Position numbers and translations under genes: made by a program. 64,000 bases of DNA from Puccinellia tenuiflora (lineage: Eukaryota; Streptophyta; Magnoliopsida; Poales; Poaceae). Below, piece after piece: positions 20,139 to 32,403 of this stretch. The notes under the pieces are model-generated. The model saw only the letters and a program-made list of their open reading frames with translations, had not been told where the DNA came from and ran no database searches. The stretch spans positions 391,016 to 455,015 of the forward strand of contig QRDG01000137.1 in the NCBI GenBank assembly GCA_012064385.1, given 5' to 3'. Numbering within the stretch: the stretch's first letter is position 1; every line of letters starts with the position of its first letter.

Positions 20139-20876
20139 TGTAATGCCCCGGGGTTTTTCCCCAAATTAGAAATTGCCTGTTATTTTATTTTTGCATCATC
20201 ATGACATCAGCATCATCGCACTGCATGTTTTTGGCAACAAAAATTATTTTTATTAAACCCTATTTTATTTTTCTAAAATTGTCGAAAAATATTTTACCGA
20301 GACAGTCGTCTCCGTTTTTGAAAATTAATTGCCAAAATTGTTTTTGCAAAATAAAAATAAAATTTTGAGACGCGAGAGAGTAGCCCAAACCGGCCCAAAG
20401 CCCACCTAACCCCAAACCCTAGGGTTTGCCCTAGTTCCCCTGACAGTTTTGTTTCCCAACCCCTTACCTTTTTGCAGCGACCCTCTCCCCTTTTCTCCGT
20501 TTCGCGGAACGGTCCTTCCACCCCCTCCTTCTTTTCTTTTCCACCTCCACTCTTTTCTTTTCCTCCCTTTTTCTTTTCCTTTCCCCTTATCCTCTTTCTT
20601 TTCTTTTTTTCCTTACCTCTCATCCTCACCCGCACCTTCTTTCTCTCTCCACCCGTCCCGCATCGAGCCCGTCCTTCCTCTTCTCCCCGCGGCCGGATCC
20701 CGAGCTCCTCCACCCCGCGCCTCTCCCCTCCGGCCAGCCACCGCTGAGCCCCTCCAGGACACCGCCGCTAGCCGCGCCCTACCTCACCCTGCCTTCCCGA
20801 GCTGCTCCGCCCCCTCCTCGAGCTGTGGACGCCGCCAGTCGCCCAGCTCGGCCCGGCCTCCGCGCTCCCTTCCGAC

Positions 20877-21877
20877 TGATGTAGGGGGTTGGCCCGATCT
20901 TCACGGATTTGAGGGGAAAAGAGGATGAACACGAAGAACACGGAGGTGGAAACGAAGAACATGAGGGGAAAAGGGCAAATTCGTGGGGGATAACTCGCGA
21001 AGCCTACGAGGGAGAATCACCCGGCAACAAACCCCCAACGGAGCAGCCTCCGGATCCCAAAACCCAAGTCAACAACACGCTTAATGAAACCGATTTCTCT
21101 TACCGACTGGTCCACCGATCCAATAGAATCACCGCAGTGAAAGATTGGTTTGCACTACTAGAGACACCTAAGTGAAAGAGTAGCTACAACAAGAGATTCA
21201 TCATCCTCCTCGGAGGAACCCATCACGGGAAGGAGCAACGCTCAACTCTAGTTCATTCTTCTCTACCTCAAATGGAAAAGGGGAAAGCTATTTATAGTCT
21301 AGTACACATGGGGGGAGGTCCGGCCTGGGGGCCGGCCTGGGCCGGCCTGGAGGCCGGCAGCGTCTGGAGGGGGCCCGGCCTGGAGGCCGGCAGCGTCTGG
21401 AGGGGCCCGGCCTGGGGCCGGCCTGGAGGCCGGCATCGTCTGGAGGGGGACCGGCCTGGGCCGGCCTGGGCTGGCCTGGAGGCCGGCAGCATCTGGAGGG
21501 TGCCCGGCCTGGGAGCCGGCCTAGGCCGTCCTGGAGGCCGGCAGCGTCTGGAGGAGGCCCGGCCTGGGAGCCGGCCTAGGCCCGCCTGGGGGCCGGCTGG
21601 TTCCTGCCTTGTGCTTTTGCCTTGACGCTTCCTCCTCCTCATCCACGTGTACGCCTTGGATGAAATCAACTCTTGGGCTTCCTCGGCACCTTCCATCGGC
21701 TTCGTATCCATCGTGTCAAACCTAGCAATGCAAATGGGCAGATGCTCAAGTAGCATACCATTCCATAGGGTAGGAAATGAGATCTCGAAGAGGAAGGAGT
21801 TCACCTTTGACGCCCATGGTGACTTGGCATGTGTCGGGTGGCTTGTCATGGTGATGGACGTGGGTTGGGCTACATCA
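20877..21877 (-). repeat. 3' LTR of element B
   Basis: It includes a GGCCGG-rich array at about 21316-21600 made of units ending GGCAGCGTCTGGAGG. A TATAAATAG box on the minus strand lies at 21288-21296. The orphan ORF of B runs on into this LTR and stops at 21292. Confidence 0.93.
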
Positions 21878-24800
21878 TCTCCCCCTCCTTCGAAAAGCGT
21901 CGTCCTCGACGCTAGCACGTCCTCATCATGTGAAGGAGATAGATGGATTGACGTTGAAGTAGAACTCACCATGCCGCCATTGATACCTATACGCACCAAA
22001 GACCAAGCAAAACATGTGCGTGCATGATAGAGGAGCACATCATTGACAACATGTCCGAATTTGTTCATAACACCATTAGCACAACACAAATATATGGAAT
22101 GGAATACAAATGTAAGGTCAATGTGCAAGCAACTCGTCCAAACATCCTCAAAATGTGGGAACACAAAATCTCCAAGAAAATTTGAGAAGGCTAAGGTAGC
22201 TATCTCATTTTGAACCATATGTTGTTCATTGCATTGAAAGCGTCGGAAAGAGAGGTTTGTGAACCACACAAGGTGAGAGAGGCTCTTATCATCGCCATCA
22301 TGGGTGCAAACAAAGCAAAGAGAAGAGCAAGTGTTCATCAATTTTGTTGCAACACCAAGAAGATAACATCCCAAGGCCTCATGACAAGACATGCTCAAAA
22401 TATCATTATGGTGACCAACAAACATAAGGAAAGAGAAATTGCTAATCAAGTTTGCGGCAACACATAAATCATCTGCAAGGAAGATCAAGGGAGCATGAAT
22501 GTCACAAAGGAAAACCAAAGCACTCACATGTTTGCACGCGAACCAAAGGAAAGAGCAATTGTTCAATTTGTTCGATGCAAAACATAGAAAAGGAAATAGA
22601 GGTTGGTCGGAGCCACAACTCTCATGGTAAATGCTCTCAAGAGCTCTTTTTGTCAACTCATGTTCAGTTGAAGTTGACATTATGAAGCGTGAGCCATTAC
22701 ACACGAAATTCCAAAAAAAGAAATTGTGTGCATGGTACATGAATGCATCATCCATCATGATGCGTCTCTTCATTTGCACATCACCAAACACACCACGTTC
22801 AAAATGGAAGTGTGAAGTATGCGGATGGTCAACATGCCAAATGAAGGAAGGAAAATTCTCAACATAGCAAAAGGAACCATCTCCAAAAATTGAGAATGCT
22901 ATGGGGGCAAACTCATTATCAAGCATTTTATCATCAGTGCAAGCAACACATATGAAGGAGAAATTGTTCGACATATTGCATGCAACAATGGGAGAAAATT
23001 GGAAAGATTCATAGCAAGGCATGCATGTGGCAAGATCATCACACATAGGAAATTCCACATGATCAACATTGGTTTGGAACAAGGTATCACATGGGAATAT
23101 GAAAGAATCATAGGTGACATCGAAAGAAACATCCACATCATGCAAGCAATCACAAGTCATCATGTCCACTAGTGGGATCATGGCATCATCAACACCCATA
23201 TGCGTACCTTTGTAGTCCCGCTCAAGAGAAGTAGGTGTTGTGGTAGAGGTAGCGGCGTCCATGTAGCCGACTTGTACATCTTCATGTAAGCATGGGGTGG
23301 CATCGTCTTCATCCTCCATGTACATCTTCTCCATAAGAGGCACCATCATGGCGAAGCTTGGCGTCTCATCATCCATGGAACCTAGTAGAACATGAGAGAA
23401 AACACTAGAGGTAGAGGGTAAGTTGTTAGAAATCGAAATGTCCTCACTTGACCTATCAACTACCTCTCCCAACTCAAGTGGTGTATCCCTCATTCCCTCA
23501 AAATGTAAGCACTCAATCTCGCATATGGTGGAGGCACTCAACTCACTTGCACTGTCACTCAAGTGGGCTAGGTGGCTCTCATTCTCACATGGGATTGGTA
23601 CCATCTCATCATTCAAGCACATAGGGATAGGCTCGGTATGCTCAACTCCAATCGCCACCTTGGTTGAAGGGAAACTCCCATGCTCAACCTCCTCAACCTT
23701 TTCGCCTCCAAAGGTGAATGCCGTAGGGTGGGCATCATCACTCGACTCCTTTGCCGAAGGGAACATCCCATGCTCGGCATCTCCACTTGACTCGACATCC
23801 ATAGTGGAAGCATCCTCCATGCTCGCCTCCTTGGTCGAAGGGAAAATCCCATGCTCGACCGTCTTCTCGCCATCTTCTTGGTCACCAACTTGTAGTGGCG
23901 TCGATGATAAGCTCGGTGAAGAGTCATGTGAGGGCGTGAAGAACTTGGATAACCCGGCAACGAACTCCTCGCGGATGGTCTTGAGGTCGGCCATGAGCTT
24001 GTCGCAATCAGCATTGGCCGTGAGCTTGTTGCAATCGGCGTTGGCCTTGAGCTTGGCTTGCTCGATCGCGAAGTTGGCATTGTCGGTGTCGCGCTCGTTC
24101 TTCAACTTGGCGAGGTCGGCCTTGAGTTCGTCCCATTTCTTCGTGTAGCTTGATCTATGCTTGGAAGCCCTTTTGGTTGTGGCACGCGGAGGAGACTCCA
24201 TATGATGTATACTTGCCGCCATCTTGGAAGTTGATGTAGATGCGTGATGGCGTGGCCTTGAGTAGGTTGAGTCCTCATAGTGACGTCGATGATGATCATG
24301 AGTAGACGTACGCCGATGAAGATCCTTGGTGTTCCGTGACGAAGACTCATGTGCATAGGCACTTTGCGTTGGCCGCCGTCTTGAGGGTGAGGTAGCTTGA
24401 CGTCGAGGAGGAGGGCGTGTCTTCTTGTCCTCTAGGCGAAGATGCCTTGAGCTCCGTCTCCTTGAGCTTGAAGTAGGTGCTTGACGGCGGTGGCGCTCTT
24501 GAGTTCTTGGCCTTGAGGAGCGCCAAGGTGGGTACTCATCGTCGGAGTCGTCATCAACAAGGTGTGTAGAGCCTCGTGGAAGATCCTTGACGTGCCTTGA
24601 GGAGCCGTAGTCGATGTAGGGTTCCACCACCTCATTGGAGTTGTAGTTTTAGTAGTGGTCCACCATGGAGTTGACAATTGTGGGCTCGAAGTCATTGTAG
24701 GTCTCCATGTCGCGGGCGGTTGCGGCATCATAGTCGTGGTAGTGGTGGTGCTCCGCCATGTAGTCCATGCTCGTGGAGGTGACGTCGATGTCGTGGTCCA

Positions 24801-24936
24801 CCATGTCATTCATGCTTGGGGCGCCGTAGTCGTTGTCGCTCATGATGTCATCCATGCTTGGCGCGCCGAAGTCGTTGTCGCTCAACATGTTCTCATCATC
24901 ATGGCCTCCATAGGATGCTCCGCTCTCACTAGACAT
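21292..24936 (-). CDS. Orphan ORF of element B, ~1,214 codons with a single in-frame TAA
   Basis: The ATG at 24936 (MSSESGASYGG) starts a frame that is open to 21292 except for one TAA at 24651-24649. It crosses the polypurine tract into the LTR. Parts in order: an acidic His/Asp-rich start with repeated DNDYGAPSM-like units, and an Arg/Ser-rich stretch (SSSRRRSSRHLR, about codons 130-220). A charged coiled-coil-like segment follows (DELKADLAKLKNERD). Then come four spaced repeats of the type VEHGIFPSTK, a Cys/Phe/His-rich region with repeats like NNFSFICVACTDD and NNCSFLWFACKH, and an LTR-encoded basic Pro-rich tail. I recognise no domain. Conservation of so long a frame without RT suggests a product, perhaps gag-like, but this is inference. 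The single stop may be a mutation or assembly error. Confidence 0.75.
21878..21892 (-). other. Polypurine tract of element B
   Basis: On the minus strand CGAAGGAGGGGGAGA lies right before the LTR start. It encodes the EGGGD part of the ORF, as the tract of element A encodes GGED. Confidence 0.85.
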
Positions 24937-26304
24937 GGTCAATCACAAGACAAGTGTATATATATGTGGAGGTGAAAGGAACTAAGAAACCAACCTCACC
25001 TAGTAGATAGTATTGGAACTAGTGGCCAATGCCAAGAGAAACCGATACACAAGAATGCGGGTGACTTGAATTTCAAAGATCCAAACGCAACTCCAAAACA
25101 CACACGGCTTATGAGTGGATAGGTATGAATTGTGGAAAGCAAATGGAACAACCGGAAATCAAGATATTGTAAGGGCAAGTAGAGAACCACGATGACCACA
25201 AAGGAAATACAAGTCGATCTCAAAAGATAGAAGTGAAGCACATAGAAACACACGCTTTGATAAGTGGGACTTGTGCAACCAAAAATGAGCTAGTGATGGA
25301 CCTAGCGAAGACTAAAGCTCAAGGTGCACAAGTACAAGAGAAACCAACTCGATTGCAATTATTGGTGGGCTACAAGATTTGCACAAAGATACCACACCTA
25401 TGAATTTTTCATCGAGCTAGCGCGACCTACAAGAGATATGGCAATGAGGCTCTTTCTTTTTTTTCTCTCTCTTTTGATTCTTTTATATGCTCTCTTTTGG
25501 CCTCTTACTCTCTTTTCTCTTTTGCCTCTTACTTGCTTGCCAACAAGAACTATATCAACTAGCGCATACAAGGTTTGCTCGGAACACTACGAGGTATCAA
25601 GTGTGCAAAGTCCAAGCAATCATAGATGAGCTAGTCTCAATAGGTAAGATAAGCACAAATGGCTTGGCTAACAAGTGATGCAAGGTGGGAGAAGGTTCGG
25701 GGATGTTATACCTTCCGTCGACGATCTTCACCCGGTGGAGTGGAATGTCCCTTCCTTGCTCATGAAATATGGTGGCAATATATGATGGATCAACCGCCGT
25801 GGTGATGTAGAGCTTGTCCGTAGCTTCGATTAGAGACGAAAATCACCAAAAACGGAGTCCGGAGTGAAAAGTTATGGCCAAAACAAAATTTCAGCAGGGG
25901 AACCGGCCTGGGGGCCGGCCTAGGCCAGGCTGGAGGCCGGCGGCTTCTGCCGGGGGTCCGGCCTAGAGGCCAGCCTAGGCCGGGCTGGAGGCCGGCCGAC
26001 ACTACCTTTCCGGGACGCGAAAATGGGCGATTTTGGGCGGAAAACGGCCCGAAAAACACCAAATCGGAGGGGAAATCAACGGAATTTGGCCATGGGAACG
26101 CAAAGGAAGGTAGATCAACAAGTATAGCAATGGATCCACGGATCAAAACCTACCAAAACTCACAAGAATCTCAGATCGAACCAAAAGCAATTTGAGGCTA
26201 TTTTTGGTGGAAATTTTTGAAATTAGCAAAATCAAAGAAAATTTTTGTGGATATGGGGGTGGAAACAAAGGAAAATCTGTGGCAACCCTTGCTCTGATAC
26301 CATA
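24937..26304 (-). other. Leader of element B with PBS and a GGCCGG array
   Basis: TGGTATCAGAGC on the minus strand (26291-26302) is a tRNA-Met primer site two bases from the LTR. The leader has no supported gene. A GGCCGG-rich array at about 25902-26002 repeats the minisatellite of the LTR. Confidence 0.8.
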
Positions 26305-27299
26305 TGATGTAGGGGGTTGGCCCGATCTTCACGGATTTGAGGGGAAAAGAGGATGAACACGAAGAACACGGAGGTGGAAACGAAGAACACGAGGGGAAAA
26401 GGGCAAATTCGTGGGGGATAACTCGCGAAGCCTACGAGGGAGAATCACCCGGCAACAAACCCCCAACGGAGCAGCCTCCGGATCCCAAAACCCAAGTCAA
26501 CAACACGCTTAATGAAACTGATTTCTCTTACCGGCCGGTCCACCGATCCAATAGAATCACCGCAGTGAAAGATTGGTTTGCACTACTAGAGATACCTAAG
26601 TGAAAGAGTAGCTACAACAAGAGATTCATCATCCTCCTCGGAGGAACCCATCACGGGAAGGAGCAACGCTCAACTCTAGTTCATTCTTCTCTACCTCAAA
26701 TGGAAAAGGGGGAAAGCTATTTATAGTCTAGTACACATGGGGGGAGGTCCGGCCTGGGGGCCGGCCTGGAGGCCGGCAGCGTCTGGAGGGGGCCCGGCCT
26801 GGGAGCCGGCCTGGGTCGGCCTGGAGGCCGGCAGCGTCTGGAGGGGGCCCGGCCTGGGGGCCGGCCTAGAGGCCGGCATCGTTTGGAGGGGGACCGGCCT
26901 GGGGCCGGCCTGGGCTGGCCTGGAGGCCGGCAGCGTCTGGAGGGTGCCCGGCCTGGGAGCCGGCCTAGGCCGTCCTGGAGGCCGGCAGCGTCTGGAGGAG
27001 GCCCGGCCTGGGGGCCGGCTGGCTCCTGCCTTGTGCTTTTGCCTTGACGCTTCCTCCTCCTCATCCACGCGTACGCCTTGGATGAAATCAACTCTTGGGC
27101 TTCCTCGTCACCTCCCATCGGCTTCGTATCCATCGTGTCAAACCTAGCAATGCAAATGGGCGGATGCTCAAGTAGCATACCATTCCAAAGGGTAGGAAAT
27201 GAGATCTCGAAGAGGAAGGAGTTCACCTTTGACTCCCATGGTGACTTGGCATGTGTCGGGTGGCTTGTCATGGTGATGGACATGGGTTGGGCTACATCA
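26305..27299 (-). repeat. 5' LTR of element B
   Basis: Same as the 3' LTR apart from about a dozen substitutions and a changed number of GGCCGG units (array 26748-27022). The minus-strand TATAAATAG box is at 26717-26725. Its 3' end on the minus strand carries AAGATCGGGCC close to the terminus, like A and C. Confidence 0.93.
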
Positions 27300-27460
27300 C
27301 CGACCACCCCTGCCCCGCGCGAGCTTCTCCTCCAGCTCGCCACCACCGCCTCCTCTCCTCCCGCATCGACCTCCTGCCTCCGCCTCCCTGCTCTGGCCGC
27401 TTCTCCTCCGACCGGCCGTCGTCCTCCCCTGCGCCAGCCTGAGCTCGTCTTGCCTTCGGC

Positions 27461-27649
27461 ATGAGTTCATCCCCGACCAGTGTGGTGCCTCACGCGTGCG
27501 TCTCCTCACTCCGTGCTGCTCTGCCCGTGTCCGTTCCCGATGCCCTCAACGTGTTCGAAGAAATGCCCGCAAGGAACCCGGTGTCCTTTTCCGCCTCCTC
27601 GTGCCTCCTTTGCCGCACTGTCATGTTCCCCTTTGTGCGGTGCCTGTGA
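27461..27649 (+). pseudogene. Possible captured PPR-gene scrap in the LTR of D
   Basis: The frame gives ...VPDALNVFEEMPARNPVSFS, which resembles the turn of a PPR repeat of the type A-x-x-x-FxxMPxRNxVSxxA. No complete PPR repeat series is seen, and the frame ends after about 60 codons. The same text occurs in the 3' LTR, where element C cuts it (about 31378-31434 and 36455-36600). Identification rests on one motif; coincidence is possible. Confidence 0.35.
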
Positions 27650-27907
27650 TGCTGCTTCCGTCCATCCCCGTTTTGCCTCCGTTTCTGCATCGTGCTTCAG
27701 TGCCCGTCGTGTGTCTCCGTTTCCGTGTCGTGAAGCACCGTGAAGTCCGATCCCCGAAGCCTCCGTGTCGTGAACCCGAAGACGGATACGCCAAGGTCTA
27801 CCCCGACCGGAACCCGCCGAGTTCTCCGATGCCGTGTACCCCGACGCCATGAACCCGTCGACCCCGAAGCCGGAATGCCAAGGTCCGCCACGACGACGAC
27901 CCGAGTA

Positions 27908-28006
27908 CGACTACTTCCACGACGTCGACTACCTCGACTACTCCGACTCCAGATGAACGACTACTTCGACTACTTCGGCTACTTCGACTACTTCGGCTAC
28001 TTCCTC
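27908..28006. repeat. Minisatellite in the LTR of D (TACTTCGACTACTTCGGC type)
   Basis: Imperfect 9- and 18-base repeats around GACTACTTCGGCTACTTC. The 3' LTR has a shorter version at about 36848-36940, so copy number changed after insertion. Confidence 0.8.
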
Positions 28007-29221
28007 TCCGAATCCGAAGATCCCCCAATCCGATGTGTGACCCCAACCCTAAACCCTATACCATATATATGCGTATCTTATAAAATCATGCATGCTTAAT
28101 AAACATCGCATCCTTATCCATTTAGTCAAATTAAATCAATTCAATTATGGGATTTGTCCGGTGCATCTATATTGTGCACCGATCCTATTTAAAAATGTTT
28201 TGCCATGTGTTAGGGAAATAAAATTGGACAACTTTTAATTTGTCATGCATCATGTCATCAACATGCCACTTCTTTTGCCATAGAGTAAAATGCATTCTTC
28301 CGTTGTCCAGTGTTCGTTGCTTCTTCAGGAATAGGACGTTCATTTGATGTGAGAAACGACAGGTTCTGCTACCTCTACCGGATTGCAGGCAAGTGATACT
28401 CCCTTGCTATCTTTGCTTGTTTTCTGTATCTTACACCTATCTTTTGTTCCTTACTAGCCTGATATTGCGATGCTTGTGTCTCGATCCTATTTGCATGTTT
28501 ACCTTGCAGCCATGATATGCCCCACCCCACATCCTATTACCTTGTTGCTTGTTTATCTTGTTGGCCTTGCGAGTCGTAGAGCATGCTTAGGTTTGTTTTT
28601 CTCGAGTCTTGTTCTAGTCTTGTTATAAATTGATAGTTGGGTTTAAATTCACATGATAATCTTTAATGTTTGGCGATGGGAATAATTAATAAAGATAAGG
28701 CACCGGCGGAAGGCCAATCGTGGCGTTTTGTTCTGCTAGTGTCGCCTAGGACCCGAGTTCTTGTCCTCTGATCCAAGACTGAGCGCACTACCCACATGTG
28801 GGAGGAAATGGGACTCCCCTCGACCTAGTACCGGATCTGCAGCCTTGTCTAGGGCGCCACAAGTAGTTCGGGTGTTTCCATTTGCGCGACGCTTTATTTA
28901 TTTGTGATGCAGGTACGGATGGGATGCTTCCGGGACTTATACGTGATGGTTACTTACGGTAGGGCTTGCGGTACGTTCGTTTATCGAGTGTGGAAGGAGG
29001 GGCAATCGTATGAGTGTTCCCTCCCGAAACCGTCCTCGCATCGGCTAAGTCCACCTCGGAGCTTCGGTCGGACTTTCAAGGTGGGTCAGACTTAGCTAGG
29101 TGGTTCCCTAGACTTGTGCCGTAGTGAAGGAAAGTGTAGTGTCGGATACCCTGTTGGTATACCATAGGAAGTGTGCTAATAGCTGGCAACAAGGGTTGAA
29201 GTGCGTGTGGTTACATTTGTG

Positions 29222-29279
29222 CACCCCTGTAGGGTTAAATCTTTTCGAAAAGCCGTGTCCGCGGTTATGGACGACTTGG
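29222..29279 (+). repeat. Conserved LTR block shared by D, E and F
   Basis: A ~58-base block from CACCCCTGTAGGGTTAAAT through CTTTTCGAAAAGCCGTG to GTTATGGACGACTTGG. Counterparts are at 38156-38212 (D 3' LTR), 50909-50967 and 55211-55269 (E) and 60261-60319 (F). The surrounding LTR sequence of the three families is far less alike. The central CTTTTCGAAAAG is a palindrome. Function unknown. Confidence 0.85.
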
Positions 29280-30042
29280 TGAAATGTGCTGGCTAACAAG
29301 ATCATAGACAACTTACACCTAATGATAATAAATTGATTAGTAAGAAAGAGCTAGTTCAATAATAACTTATAAAATTGCCAACTGTGTGAGTGCCTTTGGG
29401 CTTGCTGCTCGTAGGATAAACGGGCTGGTAAGTAATCGGCTGGGCTATGTTTGGTGTTAGTATAGTTGGTTCCTTATGCGCTCTCTTATCTTGTCCCTGT
29501 TAGACGAAAGTTTGTAGCGTGTCTCTATAAGTTGTTAGTGCTGCTTGCCGCCGCCTCAATCGCTAACGCTCTTTCCCCGGAATTCCAGCTTTGATATCTT
29601 GTGAGTATTACTTGCCAATACTTCTACTAGTACTGACCCCTTCGGGGCTGCTATTCCAATGCAGCCAACAGGTTTGAAGCCTGACGACGTTAGCTTGGGA
29701 ATCCGTCCGGCTAGGCTTGGCCTGGGCAAGGATATGGTGCCGTTGCTTATCTTCTAGACTCTTAGTCCAATTTTGTATCTTGTCCTTAGTCGGACGCTAC
29801 CCACTTCCGTTGTTATTTGGATCTTTGTATTGTATCTTTTGCTCTTGACTCGGTGAGTCGTTGTTGTATATATGTTCTTTTGTGGGTTCCATCGAGAACT
29901 GTTGTAATGTTATCACAATTCCACCCGCATAACATGTGTGTTGCGATGTGCACGTTATGCCTGGTGGGCGCCCTAGGATCATTATTATGCGGATTTGGCG
30001 GAAATCGCTAAGTCTCCATAGTACCGATCGTGGGGCGTTACA

Positions 30043-30480
30043 AAGTGGTATCAGAGCTCTGGTTTTTCGATACCCCGCGGGTCCTGTCTGCCTGTAGGAT
30101 ACCCTAGCTAATGGTTGTTGTTTGTAGAGTGTCCAAACTATTTTACTAAAGTTATTTGAAAAGATCTCAATAGGATTCTTGTTTACTTCTTACCTCTACC
30201 TTCTTTCCCCCTTACATTATATGATTTAAATCTTCTCTCTTATCTATCTTCTGAGTCATAGCATCTTCGTGGGTGGACGATCTCTTGCCTTTTACCTAGT
30301 AGGTTCGATCTTCAGAAGAATCTCGACAGACGACATCGATATCGGCGTGAGCAAGAATCTCTTCTTAGTGGTGTCGAGAAGATCATCATGGAGTGAGAAG
30401 ATTCGATACTATGCCTTCCTCTTTTTCCCCCTGACGGTAGCGTGGATCTCGGGGCGAGATCCCTTGTTAGTGGTGTCGGT
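30043..30480 (+). other. Internal region of element D with PBS
   Basis: TGGTATCAGAGC at 30046-30057 is the tRNA-Met primer site. Only 438 bases separate the LTRs. Near the end, a short frame at about 30395-30470 (WSEKIRYYAFLFFP, then ISGRDPLL) is similar in position and text to the pol tail next to the 3' LTR of element E. It may be the last scrap of an integrase C-terminus. No other coding trace is seen. Confidence 0.8.
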
Positions 30481-31434
30481 TGTAATGCCCCGGGGTTTTT
30501 CCCCAAATTAGAAATTGCCTGTTATTTTATTTTTGCATCATCATGACATCAGCATCATCGCATTGCATGTTTTTGGCAACAAAAATTATTTTTATTAAAA
30601 CCTATTTTATTTTTCTAAAATTGTCGGAAAACATTTTACTGAGACAGTCGTCTCCGTTTTTGAAAAATTAATTGCCAAAATTGTTTTTGCAAAATAAAAA
30701 AATAAAATTTTGAGACGCGAGTGAGTAGCCCAAACCGGCCCAAAGCCCACCTAACCCCAAACCCTAGGGTTTTCCCTAGTTCCCTTGACGGTTTTGTTTC
30801 CCACCCCCTACCTTTTTGCAGCCACCCTCTCCCTTTTTCGCCGTTTCGCGGAACGGTCCTTCCACCCCCTACTTCTTTTCTTTTCCACCTCCACTCTTTT
30901 CTTTTCCTCCCTTTTTCTTTTCCTTTCCCCTTATCCTCTTTCTTTTCTTTTTTTCCTTAACTCTCATCCTCACCCGCACATTCTTTCTCTCTCCATCCGC
31001 CCCGCATCGAGCCCGTCCTTCCTCTTCTCCCCGCGGCCGGCTCCCGAGCTCCTCCACCCCGCGCCTCTCCCCTCCGGCCAGCCGCCGCTGAGCCCCTCCA
31101 GGACGCCGCTGCTAGCCGCGCCCTACCTCCCCCTGCCTTCCCGAGCTGCTCCGCCCCCCTCCTCGAGCTGTGGACGCCGCCGTCGCCCAGCTCGGCCCGG
31201 CCTCCGCGCTCCCTTCCTGACCACCCCTGCCGCGCGCGAGCTTCTCCTCCAGCTCGCCACCGCCGCCTCCTCTCCTCCCGCATCGACCTCCTGCCTCCGC
31301 CTCCCTGCTCTGGCCGCTTCTCCTCCGACCGGCCGTTGTCCTCCCCTGCACCAGCCCGAGCTAGTCTTGCCTTCGGCATGAGTTCGTCCCCGACCAGTGT
31401 GGTGCCTCACGCGTGCGTCTCCTCGCTCCGTGCT

Positions 31435-32403
31435 TGATAAGGGGTGGCCCGATCTTCTCTTGTGAGCAACTCGAATTTGAAGGTGGATGTTTTGCGGATG
31501 ATTTGGTAACTTGATAACTAGTGCTACACTGAGATCTCACCGTGGTTAATCCCTGTTGCCAATGCAACAACAATCAATCCCTTTAGCTATTCTCAACTAC
31601 ACACTCTTGCACATGCAATCAAAGATCACAAGTGGTCCTGTATCCCCTTATTCCCAATGGAACAACAAGATAGCACGTAAGATTTGCAATGGTAATACTT
31701 CAAGATGAAAGCTTCAGCTTACAATCTGGAGGCTAGGGTTTTTGTTTTAACTTGTTCTCCCTTTTACAAATGACGGTGCGGCTAAATATATACTACAAAG
31801 CTACGAAGGCTGGATGCACACGTAACTAGGAATCCTAACCGACCAGACTAATACTTGCCTTATTTAAATATCCTAATTGATTTTTAACCAGCCGCACCAC
31901 AAGGCAATATGCATGCACATCCTCGTATAGGCAGCTAGCCTATTCCTTTCCTTGAGAATATTGTACGTGATAGCTCCTTGGCCAGCATCCATGCATCGCA
32001 CATGCATGACAGCGTTGGGTCCCATGTCCTCGACTTGTTGAGCTGCATGCACCGATCGTACCACTTGGCTGGGGCCCACCTTGGGTGCATTACGTGATTG
32101 CATAAGTATATGCATGTTGATGCTAGCTCAATTAGTACTGCCAACTTATTCTTGTGTCCTGCGATCACCGTTCTGTCTATCTTGGTCGCCGTCCTCCCTC
32201 TCCTCCCGCTGGCGCTACTCGACCGGATGTCAAATCTAAATAAATAATAATACAATGATTTAGATAGTATATAATTCTCAAATATCAAAGTATTATTTTT
32301 AGCTAGGAATAATTTCACCTGATAATAATCGTCAATTAGGCTTAATATTTCTTTCCAGTTTAACCATGGACAAGCACCATAATCCATGGATATATCCTTA
32401 TCA
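31435..32403 (-). repeat. 3' LTR of element C
   Basis: It contains a minus-strand TATATATTTAG box at about 31789-31799 and the last ~156 codons of the element ORF, which stops at 31935. Confidence 0.94.

Larger units (their letters stand above)
20877..27299 (-). mobile_element. Element B: non-autonomous LTR retrotransposon with one giant orphan ORF
   Basis: LTRs of 1001 and 995 bp begin and end with TGATGTAGG and GGGCTACATCA as seen on the plus strand. The duplication CCGAC stands at 20872-20876 and 27300-27304. PBS and polypurine tract show it is on the minus strand, so the right LTR is the 5' one. The inside has one long ORF and no RT, RNase H or integrase motif. About a dozen substitutions separate the LTRs by eye, so it is older than C and A but still young. 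Confidence 0.94.
20139..30042 (+). repeat. 5' LTR of element D, split by element B
   Basis: LTR sequence is 20139-20876 and 27305-30042, with the CCGAC duplication repeated around B. It begins with an AT-rich part, then a C- and T-rich part (20450-20860), then a GC-rich part with a possible PPR gene scrap. A minisatellite at 27908-28006 and a conserved block at 29222-29279 follow. The end GGGGCGTTACA precedes the PBS. Long ORFs in the pyrimidine-rich part are compositional. Confidence 0.92.

Noticed and set aside
20449..21175. Long plus-strand ORFs in pyrimidine-rich DNA (and the parallel ones at 30721-31381)
   Set aside because: Pro/Ser/Phe-rich low-complexity products; present in the LTR of D in several frames; no domain. 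The frame is a result of composition.
22210..24148. Plus-strand ORFs opposite the element B ORF
   Set aside because: Short, without domain or promoter, and antisense to one continuous minus-strand frame.
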